Shown here: positions 17,541-25,128 of the stretch, piece after piece
How positions within the stretch are numbered: position 1 is the stretch's first letter
Layout of the letters: each line of letters begins with the position of its first letter
Source of the DNA: Pseudoduganella buxea
Lineage (GTDB): Bacteria; Pseudomonadota; Gammaproteobacteria; Burkholderiales; Burkholderiaceae_D
Assembly (NCBI RefSeq): GCF_009720835.1
Contig: NZ_WNKZ01000036.1
Location: forward strand, 1 to 55,469
Direction of reading: 5' to 3'
Length of the DNA stretch: 55,469 nucleotides
Translations under genes and position numbers: made by a program
Notes under the pieces: generated by a model
Seen by the model: the letters and a program-made list of their open reading frames with translations, nothing else
Database searches by the model: none
Told to the model about the DNA's origin: nothing

Positions 17541-18857
17541 TCAACACAGGTGGATGGCGGCCGCGGCGCGCCGCAGTTCGGCCCGGAATTCCGGGTGGGC
17601 GATGGCGATCAGGGCTTCGGCCCGCTGCCGGGCCGACTTGCCGCGCAGCTGCGCCACGCCATATTCCGTGACGACGTAGTTGATGTCGTTCTTGCCCGTC
17701 GTGACATGGGTGCCCGCGCTCAAGGTGGGCACGATGCGCGAGATGGTGCCGTCCTTGGCCGTCGACGGCAGCACGATGAAGGCCTTGCCGCCGCGCGAGC
17801 GGTTGGCCGCGCGGACGAAATCGACCTGGCCGCCCGTGCCGGAGTAGGGCAGGTGGGCAATGCTTTCCGAGCCGCACTGGCCCAGCAGGTCCACCTGCAG
17901 GCTGGCATTGATGGCCACCAGCTTGTCGTTCTGGCCGGCGATATACGGGTCGTTCGTGAAACTGACGGGATGCATCTCCAGCATCGGGTTGTGGTGCATG
18001 AAGTCATACAGCTTTTTCGAGCCCAGCGCGAAGGTGGCCACCATCTTGCCCGGCATGAAGCTCTTGCGGCGGTTCGTGACGACGCCTTCCTGCACCAGCT
18101 TCAGGATGCCGTCGCCGATCATTTCCGTATGGATGCCCAGGTCGTGCTTGTGACCCAGCTGCATGACGACGGCGTCGGGAATGCCGCCGTAGCCGATCTG
18201 CAGGGTCGAGCCGTCCTCGATCATCGGCGCCACGTGGGCCGCGATGGCCTCCTGCACGGCGCCGATGGCGGGCAGGCCCACTTCGAACACGGGATCGCTG
18301 CTTTCCACGATGGCCGCCACCTGGCTGATGTGCACATGACACTGGCCGTGGGCGAATGGCACGTTCGGATTGACCTCCAGCACCACGGCGCGTGCCTTGG
18401 CGACGGCGGCCATCGTGTAGTCCGCGCCCAGGCTGAGCGAGAAGAAGCCGTGTTCGTCCATCGGCGAGGCCAGCGAAAAGACGACATCGGCGGCGATCAG
18501 CTCGCGTTCGATCAGGGCAGGGAGCTCGGAGAAATAGGCAGGCACGAAGTCGGCCCAGCCGGCCTGGCCGGCCGCGCGCGAGGCGCCACCGAAGAACAGC
18601 GCCAGGTGGCGCACGTGGTGCGTCGTGTCGCAGTCGAAGTAGCCGTATTTGCGCAGCGCCAGGATCTGCGCCACCTTGACGTCGTGCAGTTCGCGCCGGC
18701 GCTCGGACAGCGCCGTCAGCAGGGCGGGCGGCTCGCCGGCACCGGACGGCACGATAATGCAGTCGCCATCGCGCAGCAGGCCGATGGCATCCATCGGAGC
18801 AAGACGCTTGTTTTCGTACATGATGCGCGGCGGGACGTGGATTGTTGCCTGTTGCAT
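17541..18857 (-). CDS. Acetyl-CoA hydrolase/transferase family CoA-transferase
   Basis: 438 residues from the ATG at 18857, chosen because AAAGG lies 8-9 bases upstream; an earlier in-frame ATG at 18899 would add a phenylalanine-rich leader. It is similar in layout to 4-hydroxybutyrate/acetate CoA-transferases. The segment LGIHTEMIGDG contains the glutamate that forms the acyl thioester in this family, and the glycine-rich QIGYGGIPDAV and YSGTGGQVDFVRAA motifs of the CoA site are present. It would move CoA between acetyl-CoA and another short acid, or hydrolyse acetyl-CoA. It is a single gene; the dyad at 18968 fits the porin promoter better than this gene. Confidence 0.85.
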   Translation of the reverse strand: MQQATIHVPPRIMYENKRLAPMDAIGLLRDGDCIIVPSGAGEPPALLTALSERRRELHDVKVAQILALRKYGYFDCDTTHHVRHLALFFGGASRAAGQAGWADFVPAYFSELPALIERELIAADVVFSLASPMDEHGFFSLSLGADYTMAAVAKARAVVLEVNPNVPFAHGQCHVHISQVAAIVESSDPVFEVGLPAIGAVQEAIAAHVAPMIEDGSTLQIGYGGIPDAVVMQLGHKHDLGIHTEMIGDGILKLVQEGVVTNRRKSFMPGKMVATFALGSKKLYDFMHHNPMLEMHPVSFTNDPYIAGQNDKLVAINASLQVDLLGQCGSESIAHLPYSGTGGQVDFVRAANRSRGGKAFIVLPSTAKDGTISRIVPTLSAGTHVTTGKNDINYVVTEYGVAQLRGKSARQRAEALIAIAHPEFRAELRRAAAAIHLC

Positions 18858-18967
18858 GAACGGCCTTTCTTTTGAGAAAAGAAAAAACACTTGCTTCAAT
18901 CAGTATACGCCGCCCGTCCGTTGAGGTATATCTATCGACGTACCGTAGAGTACCAAGAGTGACGTAC

Positions 18968-19010
18968 TGTGAAATTCCGCACAGAATTCGCGACAGTTCG
19001 GGCCTATACT
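18968..19010 (+). promoter_or_regulatory. CRP-type dyad and -10 for the porin gene
   Basis: TGTGAA-ATTC-CGCACA (18968-18983) is followed by the -10 TATACT (19005-19010). A start seven bases later (19017) puts the dyad centre at -41.5. No convincing -35 is present, as expected for a class II activated promoter. The leader to the ATG at 19094 would be about 77 bases. Confidence 0.65.
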
Positions 19011-19093
19011 GGCTTCAAGCTTTAGGAAAAGCACGCAACGTGGCATAGCCGAGCCGATCGGTCGATTGTTGACTTGACTCCTAGAGACCCATC

Positions 19094-20224
19094 ATGAAGA
19101 CCCAATTCATGAACATCCTGTTCATCAAAGCGCCGCTGGTGGCCGCCGGCTGTCTCGGTTCCCTGGCAGCCCTGGCGCAAACGCCGCCCGACACGTCCTC
19201 CGGTTCCTCGGTCAAGGTATACGGCGTGCTCGATGCGGGTGCCGTGTCCGAGCATGACTGCCGCGACGGCAACTGCCCCAGCACCAAGATTTCCCCCGGC
19301 GTATCGACCGGTTCCATCATCGGCTTTTCCGGCCGCGAAGACCTGGGCAACAACACGTCCGCCGTCTTCACACTTGAAGCGGGCATCCGCAACGACACGG
19401 GCCAGTCCGACCAGAACGGCCGCCTGTTCGGCAGCCAGGCCTACGTGGGCCTGGCCAACCGCTGGGGCGCGCTGACAGTGGGCCGCCAGTATGACGTGGG
19501 CTACGAAACCCTGGCGGAAGTGGCCGACCCGTTCCGCGGCGGCATGGCCGGCACGGCGACGAACCTGATGGGCAATGGCAGCAGGCGTTCGGACAACACC
19601 ATCAAGTTCCGTTCCGGTCTCGTCAACGGCTTCGTCGCCAGCGCCGTCTACAGCTTCGGCGAATCGGTCTTCAGCACGGCCCGCAACCGCGCCTATGGCG
19701 CCATGATCGGCTATCAGGGCGGTCCGTTCACGCTGCGCGCGGCACACCAGAAAAAGAACAACTACCTGCAGGGCGTCGGTTCGACGGCGCCGATCGACCT
19801 GTCGTCGCGCAATTCGCTGGTGGCCGCCAACCTGCACCTGGGCCAGGCCGCCACCGTGTACGCGGCATATGCCGTCAACCGGGGCGTGGGCAGCTCGCCT
19901 TGGGACCAGGACAACCCGTACGGCGCGCTGGTGCTGGCGTCGCCGTCGACGCGTAGCAACGATGCGCTGGCGGGCGTGTCGTATGCCGCTGGCGCGGCCA
20001 CCTACATGCTGTCGTACATCCGCAAGGACGACCGCACGCTGGCCAACCAGGATGCCAACCAGATCGCCGTCGGCATGACGTATTCGATGTCGCGCCGCAC
20101 TGCCTTCTACGCCGCCTACGCGAAGATCAAGGACCATAACGGCGCCAATTACACGGTGGGTAATTTCAGCGAACAGGGCAAGGGCCGCAGCGCCATCAAT
20201 ATCGGCCTGCGCCACGCCTTCTGA
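19094..20224 (+). CDS. Gram-negative (Burkholderiales-type) porin
   Basis: 376 residues with a signal peptide (LVAAGCLGSLAALAQ, cleavage near Gln30). The mature start is SVKVYGVLDAGA, typical of the OmpC-like Porin_4 family, and the protein ends with the outer-membrane C-terminal phenylalanine (GLRHAF). Alternating beta-strands are visible throughout, with the constriction-loop motif NGSRRSDNTIKF in the usual place. It forms a general diffusion trimer in the outer membrane. It has its own promoter with a CRP-type dyad, and the aminotransferase gene follows 55 bp downstream. Confidence 0.9.
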   Translation: MKTQFMNILFIKAPLVAAGCLGSLAALAQTPPDTSSGSSVKVYGVLDAGAVSEHDCRDGNCPSTKISPGVSTGSIIGFSGREDLGNNTSAVFTLEAGIRNDTGQSDQNGRLFGSQAYVGLANRWGALTVGRQYDVGYETLAEVADPFRGGMAGTATNLMGNGSRRSDNTIKFRSGLVNGFVASAVYSFGESVFSTARNRAYGAMIGYQGGPFTLRAAHQKKNNYLQGVGSTAPIDLSSRNSLVAANLHLGQAATVYAAYAVNRGVGSSPWDQDNPYGALVLASPSTRSNDALAGVSYAAGAATYMLSYIRKDDRTLANQDANQIAVGMTYSMSRRTAFYAAYAKIKDHNGANYTVGNFSEQGKGRSAINIGLRHAF

Positions 20225-20279
20225 TGGGCGCCTCCTCCGTGTGCTAGATTCTGCTTTTTGGAAACTGCACGGAGAGAGC

Positions 20280-21116
20280 ATGTACCTGACTTATTTCAAC
20301 GGCGCCTGGAGTGAAGGCAATACGCCCCTGTTCGGCGCGATGGATCACAGCGTCTGGCTGGGGTCTTCCGTCTTCGATGGCGCGCGCGCCATTCGCGGCC
20401 ACCTGCCGGACCTGCGCCCGCACCTGCAACGCGTGATCCACTCGGCCGAACGCCTCGGCATGCAGTGCCCCCTGTCGGTCGACGAAATGGAAGCCCTGGT
20501 GCGCGAAGGCGTGGCCAAGTTCCCGCCGGACGCCGTGCTGTATATCCGCCCCCTGGTGTTCGCCACCGAAGGCCTCCTGGTACCGGTGCCGGAAAGCAGC
20601 GCCTTCGCACTGACCTTGTTCGACGCCGCCATTCCGCCGTTCACGGGCTTCACGGCCTGCCTGTCCACCCTGCTGCGCCCCGATGCGCGCATGGCGCCCA
20701 CGGACGCCAAGGCTTCCTCGCTGTACGCTAACACGACGCGCGTGCTGCGCGAAGCCAAGGCACGCGGCTTCGATAACGGCGTGGTCTGCGATATGGACGG
20801 CAACGTCGCCGAATTCGCCACTGCCAACCTCTTCTTCGTCACGCTTGATGGCGCCGTCGTCACGCCGGCCCTGAATGGCACTTTCCTCGCCGGCATCACG
20901 CGTGCCCGCGTCATCGCGCTGTTGAAGGAAAACGGCGTGACGGTACAGGAGCGCAGCGTGCGCCCGGCCGAACTGGAAACGGCAACGGAGATTTTCAATA
21001 CGGGCAATTTCGGCAAGGTGACGCCCTGCGTGCGCTACGAGGAACGCGCGCTGCCCGTCGGCCCCGTCGCTACCCGCGCCCGCGATCTGTACTTCGCGTT
21101 CATGGAAGCGAACTAG
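20280..21116 (+). CDS. Class IV aminotransferase (branched-chain type)
   Basis: 278 residues from the ATG at 20280 with GGAGAG just upstream. Fold type IV PLP enzyme: the Schiff-base lysine is K144 in PTDAKASSLYANTTR, and the phosphate-binding region is GNVAEFATANLFFV and GTFLAGITRARVI. N-terminal MDHSVWLGSSVFDGARA is the usual BCAT substrate loop. It most likely transfers amino groups between branched-chain amino acids and 2-oxoglutarate, although a D-amino acid or other class IV role cannot be excluded. It may be cotranscribed with the porin or have its own promoter in the 55-bp gap. Confidence 0.87.
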   Translation: MYLTYFNGAWSEGNTPLFGAMDHSVWLGSSVFDGARAIRGHLPDLRPHLQRVIHSAERLGMQCPLSVDEMEALVREGVAKFPPDAVLYIRPLVFATEGLLVPVPESSAFALTLFDAAIPPFTGFTACLSTLLRPDARMAPTDAKASSLYANTTRVLREAKARGFDNGVVCDMDGNVAEFATANLFFVTLDGAVVTPALNGTFLAGITRARVIALLKENGVTVQERSVRPAELETATEIFNTGNFGKVTPCVRYEERALPVGPVATRARDLYFAFMEAN

Positions 21117-21129
21117 GCGGCGCCCAATT

Positions 21130-21199
21130 CCGTGTCAGATACCCGATGCAGCAGCGGCAGCTCAGGAACTATTGCTTGGAAACCGGTGTCAGACACCGC
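21130..21199. repeat. 70-bp dispersed-type element with GTGTCAGA(C/T)AC ends
   Basis: The stretch begins CCGTGTCAGATACCCG and ends CCGGTGTCAGACACCG, flanking CAGCAGCGGCAGCTCAGGAA and TTGCTTGGAAA. It lies between two convergent genes. The GGTGTCAGACACC palindrome and the adjacent TTGCTTGGAAACC look like the dispersed intergenic element I remember from Massilia/Duganella, related to the GGGGTCAGACCCC cassette at 13841. No coding content is seen. Confidence 0.55.
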
Positions 21200-21249
21200 T
21201 TTCAGGGAAGCGAACTCGGCGGCTCTGAATTCGGCGTGTCCGGGTGCAT

Positions 21250-21801
21250 TCACCGCACGGGCTGGACGTTGCCGCAGTCGCGCTTGAGCCAGCGGCCTGC
21301 GCTTTCGACCGTCATCTGCTGGGACTGGCCCTGCACGGTGCTGTCGACGTTCATGCGCATCGTGAAGCCCGAGTCGCCTTCGAAGATGACCTGGCCGCTG
21401 CCGGCGGAGCGGGGCTTGTCGCACTTGAAGGTGACGTTCATGCCGCCGGGGACTTTCGTGCGCGTGCTGCTGCACTGGCCCGGCTGGCCGGCGGGGAAGG
21501 TGGGGTCGGCAGCCTGCTCCGGCGTCAGGCAGAAGTTCAACTTGACGCCGCCCGTCGCACCCAGGTCCATCTTGACACCCTGGTTGGCCAGCGCCTGCTC
21601 GATGGTGCGGCGCTGCTCGGCCGACATGTTCGCCATTTCCCGCTGCGCCACCGCCAGCGCCGACATCGTTTCGGGCGAGGCGGAGGCCACCTTGCTGGTC
21701 ATTTCCCACAGGCCCGGCTTCAGGCCGGCCGCCGCGGCGGGCAGGGCAGCCGAGGCGAGGGCGATACAGCAGACGGTGAAGCGGGCGCGCAGGGTGCTCA
21801 T
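21250..21801 (-). CDS. DUF3617 domain-containing secreted protein
   Basis: 183 residues with a signal peptide (CCIALASAALPAAAA). The mature part begins GLKPGLWEMTSKV, the hallmark opening of DUF3617, and contains cysteines in FCLTPEQA, QCSSTRTK and FKCDKPRS and the ending RWLKRDCGNVQPV, which probably form disulfides. The function of the family is unknown; location should be periplasmic. The next upstream gene on the same strand is an OmpA-type lipoprotein 60 bp away, so they may be cotranscribed. Confidence 0.85.
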   Translation of the reverse strand: MSTLRARFTVCCIALASAALPAAAAGLKPGLWEMTSKVASASPETMSALAVAQREMANMSAEQRRTIEQALANQGVKMDLGATGGVKLNFCLTPEQAADPTFPAGQPGQCSSTRTKVPGGMNVTFKCDKPRSAGSGQVIFEGDSGFTMRMNVDSTVQGQSQQMTVESAGRWLKRDCGNVQPVR

Positions 21802-21861
21802 GGTGTCTCCTAGTGGGTTCCCGGCCGCGTATGCGGCCGGTCGTGCTGCGGTGGTGTGAAC

Positions 21862-22548
21862 TTAGCTGCGCGGTGCCGCTTCGGCCACGTAGATTTCCAC
21901 GCGACGGTTGCGGGCCCGGCCCGAGTTGTCCTCGTTCGACGCGATCGGTTCGCGCGAACCGCGGCCTTCGACGACGATGCGGGTGGGCGACACGCCGCGC
22001 GTTGCCAGGTAGTCGCGCGCATGCGAGGCGCGTTCCACCGACAGGGGCTGGTTGATCGAATCGCTGCCGGTGCTGTCCGTGTGGCCGATGATCGTCACGG
22101 TGGTGGCCGGATTCTCGTTCAGGGTGGTGGCGAAGCGGTCCAGAATGGGCCGGAAGTTGGACTTGATGTCGGCCCGGTTCGTGTCGAACGAGATATCGCT
22201 GGGGATTTCCATCTTCAGGCGATTGTCCGACGTCTGCGATACCTGCACGCCAGTGCCACGCGTGGCCTGTTCCATGGCCTGCTTCTGGCTTTCCATCCGC
22301 TTCGACCAGATATTGCCGGCCACGGCGCCGACTGCCGCACCGATGGCGGCGCCACCGGCCGCGCGGCCACCGCCGCCGCCGCTGGTGGAGGCGCCCAGGA
22401 TCGCGCCCAGGCCGGCACCGATGCCGGCGCCGGTGGCAGTGCCGCGCTGTTCGGGGTTCATGTCGGCGCAACCCGTAGCGCCGAGTGTCATCGCCAGCGC
22501 CAGCGCGCCGGCCACGGTTTTCCTGCAAGTGTCATTCAGAATCGTCAT
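21862..22548 (-). CDS. OmpA-family lipoprotein with glycine-rich zipper
   Basis: 228 residues from the ATG at 22548, supported by AGGAGA upstream. The lipobox is LGATGC. A glycine/alanine zipper (GAGIGAGLGAILGAS..., AAIGAAVGAVAGN) is followed by a C-terminal OmpA peptidoglycan-binding domain (IGHTDSTGSDSINQPLS, SEPIASN-like loop, RNRRVEIYV). This is the YiaD-type arrangement: outer-membrane lipoprotein tethered to peptidoglycan through the meso-diaminopimelate site. Confidence 0.88.
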   Translation of the reverse strand: MTILNDTCRKTVAGALALAMTLGATGCADMNPEQRGTATGAGIGAGLGAILGASTSGGGGGRAAGGAAIGAAVGAVAGNIWSKRMESQKQAMEQATRGTGVQVSQTSDNRLKMEIPSDISFDTNRADIKSNFRPILDRFATTLNENPATTVTIIGHTDSTGSDSINQPLSVERASHARDYLATRGVSPTRIVVEGRGSREPIASNEDNSGRARNRRVEIYVAEAAPRS

Positions 22549-22666
22549 GGTCTGGATCTCCTGGTTTGGGGGGGCAAGGGCGCCTTGTTCGGTACGGCTG
22601 CCCCTGAAAGTAACACAGCGGCGTTGCACTTTCATGCACCGCCGCTGTTGTCATGGTCGTTCAACG

Positions 22667-22813
22667 CTAGACGCCGCGGCCGCTGATCAGGCGCAGCAGG
22701 ATCATGATGACGGCAACCACCAGCAGGATGTGGATGAAGCCGCCAATGGTGTACGACGTGACCAAGCCCAGCAGCCACAGGATGATAAGTACTACAGCGA
22801 TTGTATAAAGCAT
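22667..22813 (-). CDS. Small Lmo0937-type membrane protein (48 aa)
   Basis: 48 residues: MLYTIAVVLIILWLLGLVTS followed by YTIGGFIHILLVVAVIMILLRL and a short basic tail. Two membrane helices linked by YTIGGFIH match the Lmo0937 family of small membrane proteins. The ribosome site is AGGACAG. A dyad-type promoter lies 63-105 bases upstream. The family role is unknown; members often respond to stress. Confidence 0.85.
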   Translation of the reverse strand: MLYTIAVVLIILWLLGLVTSYTIGGFIHILLVVAVIMILLRLISGRGV

Positions 22814-22875
22814 GATCTGTCCTCTCGTCTCGGGTTATATGTCCAGCGCTTTCGTTCCGCACTGCCATGAATCGT

Positions 22876-22918
22876 ATTATCTGACTAGTCACTCCCGGGC
22901 TCTGTTCGGTGCCGTACA
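22876..22918 (-). promoter_or_regulatory. CRP-type dyad and -10 for the Lmo0937-type gene
   Basis: Reading the minus strand, TGTACG-GCAC-CGAACA (22903-22918) is followed by the -10 GATAAT (22876-22881). A start at 22869 puts the dyad at -41.5. The leader to the ATG at 22813 is about 56 bases. Confidence 0.6.
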
Positions 22919-22959
22919 TTGGCGCAAAAAACTGGACAATGCGCCAACATTGGCGCCGC

Positions 22960-23163
22960 TCAGCGCTCGCCCACGCGGGGCAGCCAGCCCAGCAGGCCCA
23001 GCATCCCCGTCACGCCCAGCATGGCCACCAGCAGGCCGCCCGTCAGCAGCAGCATGACCGTCCATTCCGGCACGGCCGCGTCGAACGCTTCCAGTTCGCC
23101 GTAGCCGATGCGGGCCAGCAGCAGCCCGAGCGCAACCATTCCTCCCCACGCCGATCTGTTCAT
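22960..23163 (-). CDS. Small two-helix membrane protein
   Basis: 67 residues with GGGGAGAAA just upstream of the ATG at 23163. Two hydrophobic segments are present (AWGGMVALGLLLARIG and WTVMLLLTGGLLVAMLGVTGML) joined by an acidic loop. No family is recognised. It lies between the terminator of the downstream-facing glycine-zipper gene and the Lmo0937-type gene, all on the same strand. Confidence 0.6.
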   Translation of the reverse strand: MNRSAWGGMVALGLLLARIGYGELEAFDAAVPEWTVMLLLTGGLLVAMLGVTGMLGLLGWLPRVGER

Positions 23164-23252
23164 CCGTTTCTCCCCATGTCCGTCCTCAAAGGCGGTGTAA
23201 GTCGATTGTGTGGTTACGGTTGAGCAGCTTCCGTTCGCTGGCGCACAGAGCG

Positions 23253-23281
23253 AAAAAAAGCCCCGTGGCGAACCACGGGGC
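23253..23281 (-). terminator. Rho-independent terminator of the glycine-zipper gene
   Basis: The perfect stem GCCCCGTGG / CCACGGGGC (23260-23281) with a four-base loop is followed on the minus strand by seven T residues. It sits about 30 bases after the stop at 23311. Confidence 0.9.
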
Positions 23282-23310
23282 CGTGCAGGGCGACTGAGAC
23301 AGGGCAGGAA

Positions 23311-24084
23311 TCAGCGCGACTGCAGCATGCCGTTGACCACCTTGACCTGGTCGCCGCCACGCCACACGGGCGAGTCGGTATGGAAGGTGCGCAGTTCGCC
23401 ATCGTGCATGCGCACAGTCACGTCGTACTTCTTGGTCCCCTTCATATTGCCTTCGACCTGGTTGCCGACCACGGCACCGCCGATGGCGCCGGCAATCGTT
23501 GCCAGGTCGCGGCCGCGGCCGTCGCCGACCTGGCGGCCCAGCAGGCCACCGACGACGGCACCGCCGGCCGCGCCCACGCCGCTGCCGGCGGCGCGCGTCT
23601 TCGTTTCGTTCACGCTCTCGACGATGCCGCATGTGTCGCAGACGGGCGTGGCCGCATGCTTGCGTTCGGCCGCGCGTTCACGGGCCCGCTCGCGCTCGCG
23701 CTCACGCTGCAGCGCTTCGTCGCGCACGGGTGCCGCCTTGCGCGGCTCCGATGCCGGCACGACAGGCGAAGCGATCACATCGTTCGATGCGCCGCTGGTG
23801 CCCAGTGCGCCGCTGCCGGACGTCGACACGCCGTTAATGCTGCCGGCACCGGCCGCGTACTGGCTCGACTGCACGGCTGCCGATGGCGGCGAATAGGGTG
23901 CCGTCGCCAGCTGTTCGGCGGCCGGATTGACCAGCTGTTCGGGACGCCCGGCATTGTCGGACGAGGGCAGCCAGCCCATGAAGGAGGCGATGCCCACGCC
24001 GCAGAACAGGATGAAGACGACGGCGGCAACCAGCATCAGCGGATGCAGGTTGGCGCGGCGTGGAGGTGTGCTTGGATGATTCAT
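23311..24084 (-). CDS. Glycine-zipper 2TM envelope protein with coiled-coil linker
   Basis: 257 residues. An uncleaved N-terminal membrane anchor (LMLVAAVVFILFCGVGIASFMG) is followed by a low-complexity linker, a highly charged helical run of Arg/Glu (LQRERERERARERAAERKH), a C-x2-C pair (VCDTCG), and then the glycine-zipper 2TM domain (GAAGGAVVGGLLGRQVGDG..., GAIGGAVVGNQVEG). It ends in a small beta domain (YDVTVRMHDGELRTF...) shared with the gene at 35117. Probably an inner-membrane anchored envelope-integrity protein. It is divergent from the Crp/Fnr gene with one shared dyad. Confidence 0.85.
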   Translation of the reverse strand: MNHPSTPPRRANLHPLMLVAAVVFILFCGVGIASFMGWLPSSDNAGRPEQLVNPAAEQLATAPYSPPSAAVQSSQYAAGAGSINGVSTSGSGALGTSGASNDVIASPVVPASEPRKAAPVRDEALQRERERERARERAAERKHAATPVCDTCGIVESVNETKTRAAGSGVGAAGGAVVGGLLGRQVGDGRGRDLATIAGAIGGAVVGNQVEGNMKGTKKYDVTVRMHDGELRTFHTDSPVWRGGDQVKVVNGMLQSR

Positions 24085-24132
24085 GATGAGTCCTTGTTGT
24101 CTTGGCCGCGGAATGCGCGAGCCTTTGCTGGC

Positions 24133-24202
24133 ATTGTCCTTCCCGGCTGCAGGGTGTTCCGTGCGTCACCGTACATACATGGGAATTGAGAGTCGTTACG
24201 CT
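24133..24202. promoter_or_regulatory. Shared CRP-type dyad with -10 boxes on both sides
   Basis: CGTGCG-TCAC-CGTACA (24160-24175) lies between the divergent glycine-zipper and Crp/Fnr genes. On the plus strand TACGCT (24197-24202) and on the minus strand GACAAT (24133-24138) each place a predicted start 41.5 bases from the dyad centre, so one site could serve both genes and give autoregulation. Confidence 0.6.
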
Positions 24203-24245
24203 TGGTATCCAACGATGTGCACATGCCAACCTATCAGGCCATACA

Positions 24246-24962
24246 ATGAATCTGAACTTTGACACAGCGCACAGCAGCCCCGCTCCGCCGAGCGCAGCCG
24301 GGAACCGGTTGCTCGCCAGCCTTCCAGAAGAAGACCTGGCGCAGCTCGAAGGCCAGTGCGAGACGATCCTGACGGAAGTCGGCGATATCCTGTTCGAGCC
24401 GGGCCACACGATCCGCTACATCTATTTCCCCGTCGACGCGCTGATCTCGCTGCTGGCCGTCGCGGAAGGCCGCATGACGCTCGAGGTCGGCTCAGTCGGC
24501 CGCGAAGGCATGCTGGGCACCTCCGTCGCTCTCGGCAACGCGCAGGCGCAGGTGCGTGCCGTGGTGCAGCGCGCCGGCCGCGTACTGCGTATCGGCGCGG
24601 CCGATTTCTCCGCCGAATTCCGGCGCATGGAGTCGCTGCAGCACCTGCTGCACCGCTATACGGACACCTTGCTGGCGCAAGCCATCCAGATTGCCGTGTG
24701 CAGCCGCTTCCACGTGCTGGAAGCGCGCCTGGCCCGCTCGCTGCTGGTCACGCGCGACCGCCTGCAGTCGGAGAAATTCCACCTGACCCATGAGTTCCTG
24801 GCCCATGCACTGGGCGTGCGCCGGGTCGGCGTCACGAAGGCGGCCAGTGCGCTGCAGAACCAGAAGCTCATTTCCTACAGCCGCGGCAATATCGAGATCC
24901 TCGATTCGAGCGGGCTGGAAGCCGTGTCCTGCCGCTGCTACGAGCTGGTCAAGGAGCGCTAG
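24246..24962 (+). CDS. Crp/Fnr family transcriptional regulator
   Basis: 238 residues from the ATG at 24246. The effector domain has the cyclic-nucleotide-binding-like jelly roll (GDILFEPGHTIRYIYFPVDALISLL, VGREGMLG), but I see neither the FNR iron-sulfur cysteine set nor the full cAMP-contact motif. A dimer helix (HRYTDTLLAQAIQIAVCSRFHVLEARLARSLL) leads to a helix-turn-helix (THEFLAHALGVRRVGVTKAASAL). The recognition helix reads RRVGVTKA, lacking the Glu of E. coli CRP, so a modified TGTGA site is expected. A TGTRCG-type dyad lies 71 bases upstream. The ligand is unknown. Confidence 0.9.
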   Translation: MNLNFDTAHSSPAPPSAAGNRLLASLPEEDLAQLEGQCETILTEVGDILFEPGHTIRYIYFPVDALISLLAVAEGRMTLEVGSVGREGMLGTSVALGNAQAQVRAVVQRAGRVLRIGAADFSAEFRRMESLQHLLHRYTDTLLAQAIQIAVCSRFHVLEARLARSLLVTRDRLQSEKFHLTHEFLAHALGVRRVGVTKAASALQNQKLISYSRGNIEILDSSGLEAVSCRCYELVKER

Positions 24963-24991
24963 CGGGCGCTGTCGAAAATCTTTACAACTTC

Positions 24992-25011
24992 AAGGGGGCA
25001 AGTTCCCCCTT
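24992..25011 (+). terminator. Hairpin after the Crp/Fnr gene
   Basis: AAGGGGG / CCCCCTT with a six-base loop lies 30 bases past the stop codon. There is no T-tract, so it could be a weak or Rho-assisted terminator or a stabilising 3' hairpin. Confidence 0.4.
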
Positions 25012-25050
25012 CATGAGCGAAGTGCTTGATTAACCTCAAGTTACCCTCGC

Positions 25051-25066
25051 TGGCATGTTTTCTGCT
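25051..25066 (+). promoter_or_regulatory. Sigma-54 (-24/-12) promoter of pepA
   Basis: TGGCATGTTTTCTGCT matches the RpoN consensus TGGCAC-N5-TTGCW. The invariant GG and GC are separated by exactly 12 bases start to start. It lies 63 bases upstream of the pepA ATG. Control of PEP-CTERM/floc genes by RpoN with the PrsK/PrsR system is known in Zoogloea-type bacteria. Confidence 0.7.
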
Positions 25067-25128
25067 GATGCAGGTCAGTACAAGCGATCGCGACGCTTGA
25101 CACGACCCTTCACTCATCAGGAGAAACC

